Notes: generated by a model not told the origin, from the sequence alone. Shown: positions 55,248 through 64,000, numbered from the stretch's first letter. The stretch: 64,000 nt of DNA from Mucilaginibacter sp. OK098 (GCF_900142915.1 NZ_FRCM01000002.1:734019-798018); one strand, 5' to 3'. Program-made: numbers and translations.

Positions 55248-58200
55248 TTAGAAACCCAGTTTAACCGAAAAGTTAATGGAGCGCGAGGTTGGTGTTGAAA
55301 AGGCATAAATGCCTTGTGCACCATTCGAGCTGCCGTATGAACTTACTTCAGGATCACCGCCGGTAAAATGCGGGCTGTAGATCCACAGGTTACGCCCGGT
55401 AACTGTAAAAGATGCATCTTTAAACGGCGTTTTTTTCACCATTGATTCAGACAGCCGATAAGACAAGCTAACATTACGAAGCTTAATATAAGTACCATCC
55501 TGGATTGATGATTCGTACTGGCGGCTCTGGTAATAGGTTTGTGCATCAACAGCTATGGTGTTGGGCTGCCCGGTAGTGGCATTTACACCCGGCACAACTA
55601 TTGGAGCTCGGTTCGCGGTTACTTTTGCCGTACCGTAGAAAAAGGAGACAGCTTCTACATCATTTTGAACATCCCCACCTTTTTTAACATCGAAGAAGAA
55701 GCTTAAACTCAGCTGTTTATACCTTAAAGTATTTTGGATCCCGCCTGTCCAATCGGGGTTGGCATCGCCAACAATTCCCTGGGTTGGGTCAACCACCGGT
55801 AACCCGGTATCATCTATCAGCATTTGTCCTTTTGCATTGCGCTGGTACCTTACGCCGTAAAAAATATTATAAGGCTGCCCTACTATAACACGGCCAAGCT
55901 GGGTAATATTTTTTGCACTGTTCAACTCTAAAACCTTATTACGGATGCGGGTGTAATTTATGGTGACATCCCAGCTAAAATCCTGTGATTTTATAGGCAC
56001 AACCGTTAATAGGCCTTCAAAACCCCTGTTCCGGATACTGGCGGAGTTAACCGTTGTACCGCCATAACCTGTGGCATTTGAAATTTGGATACCCGGGATA
56101 ATGCCGTTTAATGATTTACGGTCGAAATACGATCCTTCAAAGCTGATGCGGTTATCAAGGAACCTTAGTTCAAGGCCGCCTTCGTATTCTTTCAGCTTTT
56201 CATTTTGCAGGTATGGATTGTTGAGCGTTGCGCTTTGCAAAAAGCCAGGCTGGCCCTGGTAAGGGAACGGGAAGTAACCGGCGTTAGTGTTACGGCCAGC
56301 AAGCACAAATGGGGTGGTTAATGAATATGGCCCTACAGCGTCATTACCTACAGTAGCGTACGAAAAGCGAACTTTACCAAAATTCAAAACATTGGTAACC
56401 GATGCCGGCATAAAATGGGTAAATATAAACCCGCCTGCTATTGAGCCATACGGATAAAATTGTTTTTTCTGATACAGTACCGAGCTGCCATCATACCTTC
56501 CGGTTAAGGATAAGATCAGGAATTTATCATACTCCAGATTGGCCTGTGAGTAAAACCCGATCTTCCGCTGTGAGCTGTGCCCCTCAGTTGCAGATATGGC
56601 TGAACCTGCCGAAACGTTATTAAAATTATCAACTACAATCCCGGTTCCGTTAATGTTCGTGGCCTGGCTGTAAATGGAGTTATAGTTATTGCCTAATAAC
56701 AGGTTTACATCAAACTTTCCAAATTTTTGGCTGGCATTAATGATCAGGTCATGATTAAACTGGCGGTAAAGCACATCCTGATCACGGATCTGCCCTTTAA
56801 GGCCTATAGCCGGACTTGGCGATTCGGTATATTTATCCTGTTCCATATAAATATCAGCCCCCAGGCGCTCGGTAATCGTCAGCCATTTTGTGGCCGCATA
56901 GTTAAAGGTGGTTACTGGTAAAAACCTGTTCACAATTGAGGTATTATCAATATTATCCAAACTCCATAAAGGCGAATTACGCGAGAAACGGTATAAACGT
57001 GGTGTACCATCTGCTCCTAATATCGGGTAAGGGTTCCATGAAACCGGTTGCACCATCACAACGAAAAGCGGGCCGTTGCTGGCGCCTTCGGGCAGGCGGT
57101 CCTGCCGCGAATTGCTGTAGCCTAACTGGAAAGTGGTGGTGAAATTTTTGTAGATGTTGGCTGAGTATTTTGTAAAGAAGGAGTGACGCTTAAAATCATT
57201 ATTAGGCGAGATGCCCTGCTGGTTGAAATAAGAATAAGATACATAATAAGAAGAGGAATTGTTGCCTCCGGCGATGCTCAGCGAGTTACTGGTAGTTCGC
57301 CCAGTCCTGAAAAATGAATAAGGATCGTACTTGGGCGCAAGCTTACCGTTTATCATAAGGGTATCCATACGCGGGCCCCATGATGCACTGGTTTTCTTAT
57401 CCTCGCCATTATAAAACAAACCGTGGGTACCCTGGGCATAAGCTGTCTGGCGTTCAGGCAACAGTGGTTTTTCAAATGAATAATCGGAAGTGAAGGTAAT
57501 TGCCGGTTTTTTATTTATTGAGCCGCTTTTGGTAGTTATTATTACCGCGCCTGATGCACCTCTTGATCCATACAAGGCTGTTGCAGCAGCGCCTTTTAAA
57601 ATGTTCACACTTTCAATAGTATTAGGGTCGATATCAACAACACGGCTGCTTCCCGCACCGGCTGCACCGCCGCCAATGTTTGCAGTTTCAGAATTATCAA
57701 TGGGCACCCCATCAACAACAAACAGCGCCTCGTTATTACCATTTACCGAGATAGCGCCCCTGATCACAATACGCGTAGAAGAACCTGCAGTACCTGATGA
57801 ACTGGTGATCTGCACACCGGATAGCTTACCATCCATGGCGTTGATAACGTTAGGTTCTTTTGCCCGTGTAAGGTCTTCACCTTTTAACTCCTGGGTGCTA
57901 TAGGTTAACAGGCGTTTTTCGCGCTTTACCCCTATTGCTGTTACCACTACATCGCTTAATTCTGTAGTGCTTATTGATAGTTTAATATCTGCTGTTGTTT
58001 GGTTGCCCAGGCTAAGTTCCCTGGTAGTAAAACCAACAGCAGTAACTACTAATGTTGCAGGACTGTTATAACTGATACTGAAAGCACCGTTAATATCGGT
58101 TACAGTAGCTGTTTTAGTTCCTTTGATCCTGATGCCGGCCGCAGCAACAGGCGTTCCGCCCTCATCGGTTACCCGGCCTTTTAAGATTGTTTGTGCATAA

Positions 58201-58271
58201 GTTGTAAATGCAAAAAGCATAGTACACATACACATTACAATACTTTTTTTAAGTAATGGTTTAATTATCAT
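55248..58271 (-). CDS. SusC/RagA-family TonB-linked outer-membrane transporter (third pair)
   Basis: A 1007-residue TonB-dependent transporter with signal peptide (to about residue 26), carboxypeptidase-regulatory-like sheet (about 28-105, ILKGRVTDEGGTPVAAAGIR), a plug with VVVTAIGVKREKRLLTYSTQ and LKGAAATALYGSRGASGAVII, and a barrel ending NFSVKLGF. There is no STN domain, so control is by a separate regulator, plausibly the AraC protein encoded 468 bp upstream. It pairs with the following SusD. Confidence 0.95.
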   Translation of the reverse strand: MIIKPLLKKSIVMCMCTMLFAFTTYAQTILKGRVTDEGGTPVAAAGIRIKGTKTATVTDINGAFSISYNSPATLVVTAVGFTTRELSLGNQTTADIKLSISTTELSDVVVTAIGVKREKRLLTYSTQELKGEDLTRAKEPNVINAMDGKLSGVQITSSSGTAGSSTRIVIRGAISVNGNNEALFVVDGVPIDNSETANIGGGAAGAGSSRVVDIDPNTIESVNILKGAAATALYGSRGASGAVIITTKSGSINKKPAITFTSDYSFEKPLLPERQTAYAQGTHGLFYNGEDKKTSASWGPRMDTLMINGKLAPKYDPYSFFRTGRTTSNSLSIAGGNNSSSYYVSYSYFNQQGISPNNDFKRHSFFTKYSANIYKNFTTTFQLGYSNSRQDRLPEGASNGPLFVVMVQPVSWNPYPILGADGTPRLYRFSRNSPLWSLDNIDNTSIVNRFLPVTTFNYAATKWLTITERLGADIYMEQDKYTESPSPAIGLKGQIRDQDVLYRQFNHDLIINASQKFGKFDVNLLLGNNYNSIYSQATNINGTGIVVDNFNNVSAGSAISATEGHSSQRKIGFYSQANLEYDKFLILSLTGRYDGSSVLYQKKQFYPYGSIAGGFIFTHFMPASVTNVLNFGKVRFSYATVGNDAVGPYSLTTPFVLAGRNTNAGYFPFPYQGQPGFLQSATLNNPYLQNEKLKEYEGGLELRFLDNRISFEGSYFDRKSLNGIIPGIQISNATGYGGTTVNSASIRNRGFEGLLTVVPIKSQDFSWDVTINYTRIRNKVLELNSAKNITQLGRVIVGQPYNIFYGVRYQRNAKGQMLIDDTGLPVVDPTQGIVGDANPDWTGGIQNTLRYKQLSLSFFFDVKKGGDVQNDVEAVSFFYGTAKVTANRAPIVVPGVNATTGQPNTIAVDAQTYYQSRQYESSIQDGTYIKLRNVSLSYRLSESMVKKTPFKDASFTVTGRNLWIYSPHFTGGDPEVSSYGSSNGAQGIYAFSTPTSRSINFSVKLGF

Positions 58272-58739
58272 AATTTATCATTTAGGATGGTTAAGACTTG
58301 GTATTATCAATACTTTACTTATTTGTAAAGGTATTTACCTGAATCACCCTTATTTGAACAGAAATTGGCTGGTTATTATCGTATTTTAACCTTTAGAAAA
58401 TATTACCCCGTATAACTGCCAGTTAAGCGAACCAGGTAATATTGAGAAAATGACACTAAAACTTACTTGAGGCAAGGTGATGTAGCGATGATGCTTTACA
58501 ACATACAATTTGTTGTACTGATATAGAATTTAAAGAGGGCCGAAAGGAATTAACATAAAAAGACGTAATTAGCCTCTCAAGGATGCGGATAAAAGCCTGC
58601 TCGCCATGTTTGACAAGCTGATAGCCCACTGCGCCACTCTTCACTAATCCGGGATAGAGGCCCCCATTACCAAGGTTAAGAATTATTCTAAGCAGCTGGC
58701 TTTACCAGGCGTTTAACACATAATGATGTCTATTTAGCC
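58272..58739. other. Intergenic region upstream of the third susC, possible gene debris
   Basis: A 468-bp region between the AraC gene and susC. It should hold the susC promoter. A GC-richer middle part (about 58450-58720) reads on the plus strand as broken coding-like sequence (KDADKSLLAMFDKLIAHCA, stop, then GIEAPITKVKNYSKQL), which looks like decayed coding DNA. I cannot identify the source. Confidence 0.4.
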
Positions 58740-59642
58740 TTAGCCCGCAGCCCTGCTCAGGCTTATCAGATTATTGTTGTATGAATCGAGATAACCGCGG
58801 GGAGAATTGCCGATCACATTTTTAAAAACGCGGTTAAAATTGGTAATACTTTTAAAGCCACATTTGTAGGCTACCGTGTTTATACTTTCAAATTTGTGAG
58901 CTATCAGCTTTTTACAAGCTTCATTTATTCTTACCTCATTTAAAAAAGATATAAAGGTGTGGCCGGTATGTTTTTTAAAATAGCGACAAAATGATTCAGG
59001 CGTCATAAAGGCAACTTTGGCCACATCTTCCAGGTTTATCTCTTCACTGTAGTTTAGGATAATATAGTTATAAATATTACCGATACGGATTCCTTCATTT
59101 TCAGTTATGCCAGGTAAGCTGCCGTAGGATGAGAGCGGGTCTAATTTTGATTTGATATTGATAAGCCCCTTAACCAGGTTAAGAAACTGGATCAACTGAT
59201 CAGTACCTGAAGCGTTTTTAAGCGCTATCATTAGCTGCGAGATCTTGTCTGTAATATTATGCGGTATTTTAAAACCTTGCTGATGATGCTGCAGAAATAT
59301 TTTGCCAGGCTTTAATTCGGGCAAATCAAACATAGAACTCAGCACTCCTTCGGGGCTAAAAAATATAGTTAATGCTTCAATTTGTTTACCTGTATTTGGA
59401 GTAAAGTATTCAGGACTACTTTTAAAAACATGCGGCAAGTTTGCTCCTATCACAAAAATATCACCCGGTGAATAATCATGCATATTATTTCCGGCAATCA
59501 ATGTACCTTCACCTTTCTGGATCCAGGTAATCTGTATTTCTTTATGCCTGTGTAAATAAGGATAATGATATTGCTGACAAACTTTCTCGGCTATCACACT
59601 TTTATCGTGGGTAACAGGAATGGTAAATTGTAAAACTTTCAT
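58740..59642 (-). CDS. AraC-family transcriptional regulator with cupin-like sensor domain
   Basis: A 300-residue cytosolic regulator. An N-terminal cupin-like domain (YPYLHRHKEIQITWIQKGEG, ISP-type GDIFVIGANLPHVFKSSP) is followed by a double helix-turn-helix at about 195-290 (FCRYFKKHTGHTFISFLNEVR, NTVAYKCGFKSITNFNRVFK). It is divergent from the GH127 gene and upstream of the third SusCD pair, so it may switch both on in response to an arabinose-type sugar. The effector is inferred from context only. Confidence 0.9.
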   Translation of the reverse strand: MKVLQFTIPVTHDKSVIAEKVCQQYHYPYLHRHKEIQITWIQKGEGTLIAGNNMHDYSPGDIFVIGANLPHVFKSSPEYFTPNTGKQIEALTIFFSPEGVLSSMFDLPELKPGKIFLQHHQQGFKIPHNITDKISQLMIALKNASGTDQLIQFLNLVKGLINIKSKLDPLSSYGSLPGITENEGIRIGNIYNYIILNYSEEINLEDVAKVAFMTPESFCRYFKKHTGHTFISFLNEVRINEACKKLIAHKFESINTVAYKCGFKSITNFNRVFKNVIGNSPRGYLDSYNNNLISLSRAAG

Positions 59643-60065
59643 CTTTTTATTTATTAATTCCCTTTGAATTTACAATTACTTAATTCTAATAATCAACACT
59701 TTAGGTAAACCTGCTAAAATCCGGCAATCATCTGTTAATTTACAGCATATAACAGCCTTAAAAACTTAAAATAAAGTCAGGTTTAAACAACTTTCAGAAA
59801 AAATTATAAATGTATAATTTACACTAAAAAAAATATCTGTAAGGTATATTTGGGTAAAATATACTGCAATAAGGCACTTATAATTGTTTTTATTACAATT
59901 ATAATTAAATTTATTTAAATTCCAATTTTAAGAACGAGTCAAATTAAAACATCACCCATAAACCAGCTAATATCCGGTTATCAATGGCAAAATATTGGGC
60001 ATAAAAATCCATTTTGCCCGGTTAACTTTATAAATTGATTTTACCATCGTAAAACCTCCCGAATT
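59643..60065. other. Divergent promoter region between AraC regulator and GH127
   Basis: A 423-bp, very AT-rich region holding both promoters and two neighbouring perfect inverted repeats, entered separately. No gene is supported. Confidence 0.6.
59844..59904. promoter_or_regulatory. Two adjacent perfect inverted repeats (candidate operators)
   Basis: GTATATTT-GGGTA-AAATATAC (59844-59864) and TTATAATTGT-TTTTATT-ACAATTATAA (59878-59904) lie 13 bp apart, about 200 bp from either divergent start codon. Their arrangement fits regulator binding, possibly by the AraC protein, though AT-rich DNA raises chance palindromes. Confidence 0.4.
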
Positions 60066-62435
60066 ATGATAACAATTAAGTGGCTTAAATTAAGTGTATG
60101 TGTTTTGTCAATAGCGGCAATTGTTAAAACGACGAAAGCGCAATCATACGTACCCGAATGGAATGATAGCCGGATAAAAGTAAAACCGCAAACCGCTATA
60201 AAAGCATACACATTTGATTTAAAGGACGTAACGTTACTGGAGAGCCCTTTTAAACAAGCCATGCAGGCCGATGTAAACTATCTATTATCAATTGAGCCCG
60301 ACCGTTTGTTATCGGCATTCCGTACCCACTCGGGTTTAAAAGCTAAAGGGAAGATGTATGAGGGCTGGGAATCATCGGGCCTTGCGGGCCATACGCTTGG
60401 CCATTACCTTTCGGCAATTTCCATGCATTATGCATCAAGTGGCGATCCGGAGTTTTTAAAACGGGTAAATTATATTGTTAACGAGTTGAATGAATGCCAG
60501 GTGGCCCGCAAAACCGGCTACATTGGCGCCATACCAAAAGAAGATACCATTTGGGCCGAAGTTGCCAAAGGCGAGATCCGCTCAAGGGGTTTTGATTTGA
60601 ACGGGGGCTGGTCGCCCTGGTACACGGTTCACAAAGTTATGGCCGGGCTTTTAGATGCTTATTTATATTGCAACAATAAACAGGCGCTTATCATCTGCAA
60701 AAAAATGGGCGACTGGACAGGAGAAACCATCAAAAATCTTGATGATGATAAGCTGCAAAAGATGCTGCTATGCGAATATGGCGGCATGGCCGAAGCATTG
60801 GTTAATTTGTATGCCATAAGCGGCGATAAAAAATATCTTGACCTGTCGTACAAATTTTATGATAAACGCATATTGGATCCGCTGGCGCAAAAACAGGATA
60901 TCTTGCCCGGCAAACATTCCAACACCCAAATCCCTAAAATAATAGCCAGCGCAAGGCGGTATGAACTTACGGGCGATAAAAAAGACAAGGCCATTGCCGA
61001 TTTCTTTTGGGCGGCTGTTACCAATAACCACTCATACGCTACAGGCGGCAACAGCAATTACGAGTATCTGACCGAACCAGGCAAACTAAACGATAAGCTT
61101 ACTGAAAACACCACCGAAACCTGCAACACTTACAATATGCTTAAGCTAACCAGGCATTTGTTTTCGGTTGATCCTTCAGCTGCTTTGATGGACTATTATG
61201 AAAAAGCGCTCTATAACCATATCCTGGCCTCGCAAAATCATCAAAGCGGCATGATGTGCTATTTTGTGCCTTTACGCATGGGCGGCAAAAAGGAATACAG
61301 CGACCCTTTTAATACCTTTACCTGCTGTGTAGGCTCAGGCATGGAGAACCATGTAAAGTATAATGAAAGTATTTATTTCAGGGGCGATGACGGCAGCCTG
61401 TACGTTAACCTGTTTATTCCATCGGTGCTAAAATGGAGCGAAAAAGGCTTGAGCATAAAACAGGAAAGCAATCTACCCACAAATGATCAGATCAATTTTA
61501 CCATTAGTACTTTAAAGCCGGTAAACTTGGCTATCCGCATTCGTAAGCCGCATTGGGCATTAAACCCTGTGATCAGTATAAACGGCGAATCGCAGCAATT
61601 AACCGCAGATGCGCAGGGTTATTTTGTTTTAAACCGTAAATGGAAAAACAATGATAAAATAGCATTTACAACTCCTGAAAACCTATACACCGAAGCCATG
61701 CCCGACAACGCAAACAGGCGCGCTATATTTTACGGCCCGGTATTGCTGGCAGGCATTTTAGGTAACACAGAGCCTGATCCGCTTAAAGGTGTACCTGTTT
61801 TTGTTACCAGCGAAACCAATCCCAATAACTGGCTGCAAATGGTTGATAAAAATCAGCTAAGCTTTCGCACGGTGAATGTATCGAAGCCTGAAGAGGTTAA
61901 GCTAATCCCTTTTAATCAAACAAAAGACGAATACTATTCTGTTTACTGGGATGTATTTACCCCTGAATTATGGGCGGTACAGCAAAAAGCTTATGACGAG
62001 CAAAAGAAAAAGCAACAGGAACTTGAAGCCCGCACCACAGACATATTGCGTATTGGCGAAATGCAGCCCGAACGCGACCATAATTTTAGTGGTGAAAATG
62101 CCATTACCGGTGAAGATCATCAAAAAAAATGGCGATCGACAGAAAATGGCGGGTACCTTGTGTATGAGATGAAGGTTGATGCCAGTGCTCAAAATACACT
62201 TATAAATACTTACTGGGGCATGGATAACCGGGGCAGAGTGTTTGATATATTGATTGATGGTGTAAAACTTTCAACCGAAGATTTAAACAAATACAAGGAA
62301 AGCCGCTTTTACGATATCAGCTATATCATTCCTGTTGAGCTAACGAAAGGGAAACAAAAAGTAATTGTTAAATTATTGCCAAAGCAGGGCAACAGTGCAG
62401 GCCCGGTTTATGGCAGCCGGATGGTGAAAAATTAA
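60066..62435 (+). CDS. GH127-type beta-L-arabinofuranosidase (DUF1680)
   Basis: A 789-residue exported enzyme with signal peptide (cut near TTKAQS). An (alpha/alpha)6 barrel begins with FDLKDVTLLESPFKQAMQAD and YEGWESSGLAGHTLGHYLSA. The zinc and catalytic residues of GH127 are recognisable: the Glu and Cys in TTETCNTYNM and the Cys pair in TFTCCVGSGMENH, the first Cys being the nucleophile in characterised members. A beta-sandwich and a C-terminal DUF6805-like region (DILRIGEMQPERDHNFSG through AGPVYGSRMVKN) follow. The enzyme removes terminal beta-L-arabinofuranose from plant glycans; GH146 is a close alternative. Confidence 0.9.
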   Translation: MITIKWLKLSVCVLSIAAIVKTTKAQSYVPEWNDSRIKVKPQTAIKAYTFDLKDVTLLESPFKQAMQADVNYLLSIEPDRLLSAFRTHSGLKAKGKMYEGWESSGLAGHTLGHYLSAISMHYASSGDPEFLKRVNYIVNELNECQVARKTGYIGAIPKEDTIWAEVAKGEIRSRGFDLNGGWSPWYTVHKVMAGLLDAYLYCNNKQALIICKKMGDWTGETIKNLDDDKLQKMLLCEYGGMAEALVNLYAISGDKKYLDLSYKFYDKRILDPLAQKQDILPGKHSNTQIPKIIASARRYELTGDKKDKAIADFFWAAVTNNHSYATGGNSNYEYLTEPGKLNDKLTENTTETCNTYNMLKLTRHLFSVDPSAALMDYYEKALYNHILASQNHQSGMMCYFVPLRMGGKKEYSDPFNTFTCCVGSGMENHVKYNESIYFRGDDGSLYVNLFIPSVLKWSEKGLSIKQESNLPTNDQINFTISTLKPVNLAIRIRKPHWALNPVISINGESQQLTADAQGYFVLNRKWKNNDKIAFTTPENLYTEAMPDNANRRAIFYGPVLLAGILGNTEPDPLKGVPVFVTSETNPNNWLQMVDKNQLSFRTVNVSKPEEVKLIPFNQTKDEYYSVYWDVFTPELWAVQQKAYDEQKKKQQELEARTTDILRIGEMQPERDHNFSGENAITGEDHQKKWRSTENGGYLVYEMKVDASAQNTLINTYWGMDNRGRVFDILIDGVKLSTEDLNKYKESRFYDISYIIPVELTKGKQKVIVKLLPKQGNSAGPVYGSRMVKN

Positions 62436-62484
62436 CACGGCCGCGGCAGGCAAATAAATTGCCTGGCCGTGTGTGTTCTCCCTA
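62425..62484 (+). terminator. Hairpin after GH127 (repeat copy 1)
   Basis: Overlapping the last GH127 codons, CACGGCC...CAGGCAA and TTGCCTGGCCGTG fold as an imperfect hairpin of about 15 bp. The T-run is weak on the plus strand. About 60 bp recur at 63011-63077, including the final coding bases. Confidence 0.6.
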
Positions 62485-62524
62485 CTAATGCTTGTCGGTG
62501 TCAGCGGAGATATAATATGCCCTG

Positions 62525-62755
62525 CTACATAACTTTAGGAGAGCTGTAGCTGATGGATGGCACAACAAATTGGTTTGTTTTTTTTAAAACCTTACCTGTT
62601 TTGGCCATATGGCCGTTTTTAAATTTTGCAAAAGAGTAGCCTGCAGCATATAGGATGTTAAAACAAAACAGCATCCATAATATCAACACAGATAGCAGGC
62701 CAATAAAGGCTATTTTAGGAAATAGTTTTTTTGATGAAGGTAAAGATGTTTTCAT
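62525..62755 (-). CDS. Small single-helix membrane protein, unknown
   Basis: From the ATG at 62755 the protein is 76 residues: a short basic N-terminus (KTSLPSSKKLFPK), one hydrophobic segment (about residues 15-38, IAFIGLLSVLILWMLFCFNI) and a polar tail ending SYSSPKVM. The same frame extends upstream to a TTG but that part looks non-coding. It is on the opposite strand from GH127, between two copies of a terminator repeat. A 21-bp-period direct repeat lies about 75-110 bp upstream. It is unrecognised, and whether it is translated is uncertain. Confidence 0.45.
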   Translation of the reverse strand: MKTSLPSSKKLFPKIAFIGLLSVLILWMLFCFNILYAAGYSFAKFKNGHMAKTGKVLKKTNQFVVPSISYSSPKVM

Positions 62756-62829
62756 AACGATGAAGGATGAGGCTATAATCCGGGGGATAATGCACTGAAA
62801 ATTAAATTTGTGATGACACAAAGGTCAGA

Positions 62830-62863
62830 CATATAACCCTATAGGTCAATCATATAACCCTAT
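62830..62863. promoter_or_regulatory. Direct repeat with 21-bp period upstream of the small membrane gene
   Basis: CATATAACCCTAT occurs at 62830-62842 and again at 62851-62863, exactly 21 bp apart, that is two helical turns on the same DNA face. This is the layout bound by LytTR-type regulators, though the bases themselves cannot be assigned to any factor. Confidence 0.45.
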
Positions 62864-63008
62864 GGTTTTTAGAAATGGAGGAAATTAAGAAATCAAGAGG
62901 TTTCTGAAGAGAAGCAAGATGTCAGGAAACAACGATTCGGGAAATAAAATACAGGACATGAAGTAAACCAATTAAGCTCTTCTTCTTAATTATTTTTGTA
63001 CTGGTTAT

Positions 63009-63077
63009 CACGTGGTAAAAAATTAACACTGCCACGGCAGGCAAATAAATTGCCTGGCCGTGTGTGTTTCTCCCTAA
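63009..63077 (-). terminator. Hairpin after the CHU_C protein gene (repeat copy 2) with GH127-like fossil end
   Basis: On the minus strand, the hairpin GGCCAGGCAA/TTGCCTGCC is followed by a run of T (AATTTTTTACC), making a good terminator for the gene ending at 63092. On the plus strand the same stretch begins with codons His-Val-Val-Lys-Asn-stop (63009-63026), matching the Met-Val-Lys-Asn-stop end of GH127, so it is a duplicate of that gene's 3' end. Confidence 0.65.
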
Positions 63078-63091
63078 CTAATAATTTATCC

Positions 63092-64000
63092 CTAATACTT
63101 TAATAAAATATAGCCTGTTTTATATTTTACTTTGCCTTTGTCGTTATATTCAAGCTGGTAAAAATAGGTGCCCGGCTTTTGCATAGCCATGGTTTTATTT
63201 GAATGCCCATCGAATACTTTATTGGCATTATCATAACCTGATACATGGTAGATCTCAACACCACCTACGTTCATAATGGTTAGTTTATTATCAGGATATT
63301 TTGCCAAGCCGTCTATGGTCAGCACATCATTTTTGCCATCCCCGTTTGGAGAAAGTCCTTTATGTACCACAATACCATCATCTGCTGCTTTCAAACTATC
63401 GGCAGGGTTTTCAACATATTGAAGCGCCATCCCGGGTGCTGCGCGGTTAGCTGTAATAATGTAGCTATCGGTTGTTGTGCCATCCTGCGCGGTTACAACC
63501 GTGGTGATAACATTTGCGCCAACATTCAGCGGTATTGATTGTGAGGCTACATTTGAAGCTGTTGTGACGCCATTTACTTTTATAGTAGCCGTAGCATCCT
63601 GCACTACGGCAATAATCTGCAGGCTGCTTTCGCTATTTGGTACGGCTGTTGTATAATTCCTATAACCGGGCCCGCTTACCGCAGTCAATGTGCTAACCGG
63701 ACTTGCTTTTATTGACGTTAACAGCGCATTGGTTGATAATGCTCCCGACGCACGGTTAGCCGTAATAATATAACTATCGGTTGTTGTGCCATCTTGCGCG
63801 GTTACAACCGTGGTGATAACATTTGCGCCAACATTCAGTGGTATCGATTGTGAGGCCACATTTGAAGCGGTTGTGATGCCATTTACTTTTATAGTAGCCC
63901 CAGCATTCTGCGTTACGGCAATAATCTGCAGGCTGGTTTCGCTATTTGGTACGGCTGTTGTATAATTCTTATAACCGGGCCCGCTTACCGCAGTCAATGT
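63092..64000 (-). CDS. Cadherin-like beta-sandwich repeat protein with CHU_C secretion domain (3' part)
   Basis: C-terminal 302 residues of a larger surface protein; the frame is still open at the window edge (the residue at 63997 is an internal Leu, not a start). Two nearly identical 103-residue cadherin-like beta-sandwich repeats occur, each with AVPNSExSLQIIAV, KVNG, GANVITTVVTAQDGTTTDSY and IITANRA. Then comes a gliding-motility-type C-terminal domain (about the last 85 residues, LSPNGDGKNDVLTIDGLAKY through YKTGYILLKY) that targets proteins to the type IX secretion system in Bacteroidota. A large secreted or surface-attached adhesin is likely. Confidence 0.9.
   Translation of the reverse strand, partial: TLTAVSGPGYKNYTTAVPNSETSLQIIAVTQNAGATIKVNGITTASNVASQSIPLNVGANVITTVVTAQDGTTTDSYIITANRASGALSTNALLTSIKASPVSTLTAVSGPGYRNYTTAVPNSESSLQIIAVVQDATATIKVNGVTTASNVASQSIPLNVGANVITTVVTAQDGTTTDSYIITANRAAPGMALQYVENPADSLKAADDGIVVHKGLSPNGDGKNDVLTIDGLAKYPDNKLTIMNVGGVEIYHVSGYDNANKVFDGHSNKTMAMQKPGTYFYQLEYNDKGKVKYKTGYILLKY

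Noticed and set aside
58456..58644. Minus-strand open frame of 62 codons
   Set aside because: No recognisable feature and weak start context; the region is described as possible gene debris instead.
1..64000. tRNA, rRNA, CRISPR or prophage genes
   Set aside because: No cloverleaf, rRNA-like stretch, CRISPR array, integrase, transposase or phage structural gene was recognised by reading the sequence and frames.

Overview
The window looks like a chromosomal segment of a glycan-degrading Bacteroidota bacterium, most likely Sphingobacteriaceae and close to Mucilaginibacter. That placement rests on three SusC/SusD pairs, a hybrid two-component regulator, FecI/FecR regulation, a GLPGLI protein, a CHU_C-type secretion domain and moderately AT-rich DNA. 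The genus is inferred from gene content alone; no rRNA or tRNA gene was seen.

Layout: (1) 0-2.3 kb, minus strand: the 5' part of a CzcA/CusA metal-efflux pump gene, preceded by a small Cys-rich DUF6660-type protein. (2) 2.4-3.7 kb, plus: a FucP-family sugar:H+ symporter. (3) 3.9-14.9 kb, minus: SusC, SusD, a five-repeat lipoprotein, a seven-heme cytochrome c and a 1190-residue VCBS/ASPIC-UnbV lipoprotein; this mix of glycan-uptake and redox-type surface proteins is the most unusual block. (4) 15.4-27.2 kb, minus: exo-glycosidases GH43, GH31, GH95 and GH27 behind a hybrid two-component regulator (HTCS). (5) 27.5-28.4 kb: an AraC regulator. (6) 28.5-34.1 kb: an outer-membrane beta-barrel/GLPGLI pair divergent from a LytS/LytTR pair. 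(7) 34.1-36.4 kb: a PAS histidine kinase with a tandem-repeat coiled coil. (8) 37.0-38.7 kb: a YciF-type ferritin-like protein and an orphan lipoprotein. (9) 38.9-46.4 kb, minus: an ECF sigma/FecR/SusC(STN)/SusD system, divergent from a GH29 fucosidase (46.7-48.2 kb). (10) 48.6-50.9 kb, plus: a TetR regulator, a 74-residue protein and an MFS exporter with two matching candidate operators. (11) 51-58.3 kb, minus: a DUF4965 glutaminase-like protein and a third SusCD pair. (12) 58.7-62.4 kb: an AraC regulator divergent from a GH127-type beta-L-arabinofuranosidase. (13) 62.5-64 kb: a small membrane protein and the 3' end of a large surface protein.

Taken together, the enzymes remove terminal side-chain sugars (fucose, galactose, xylose or glucose, arabinose), and FucP could import released fucose or a related sugar. 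No endo-acting backbone enzyme is present, so the window probably covers side-chain removal on a branched plant glycan such as xyloglucan or pectin, with backbone cleavage encoded elsewhere.

Small-scale structure is rich. There are three MITE-like elements with inverted ends, several palindromes, a repeated extragenic sequence, and two places where a terminator plus the last codons of a gene is duplicated, which reads as the remains of decayed SusD-like and GH127-like paralogues.
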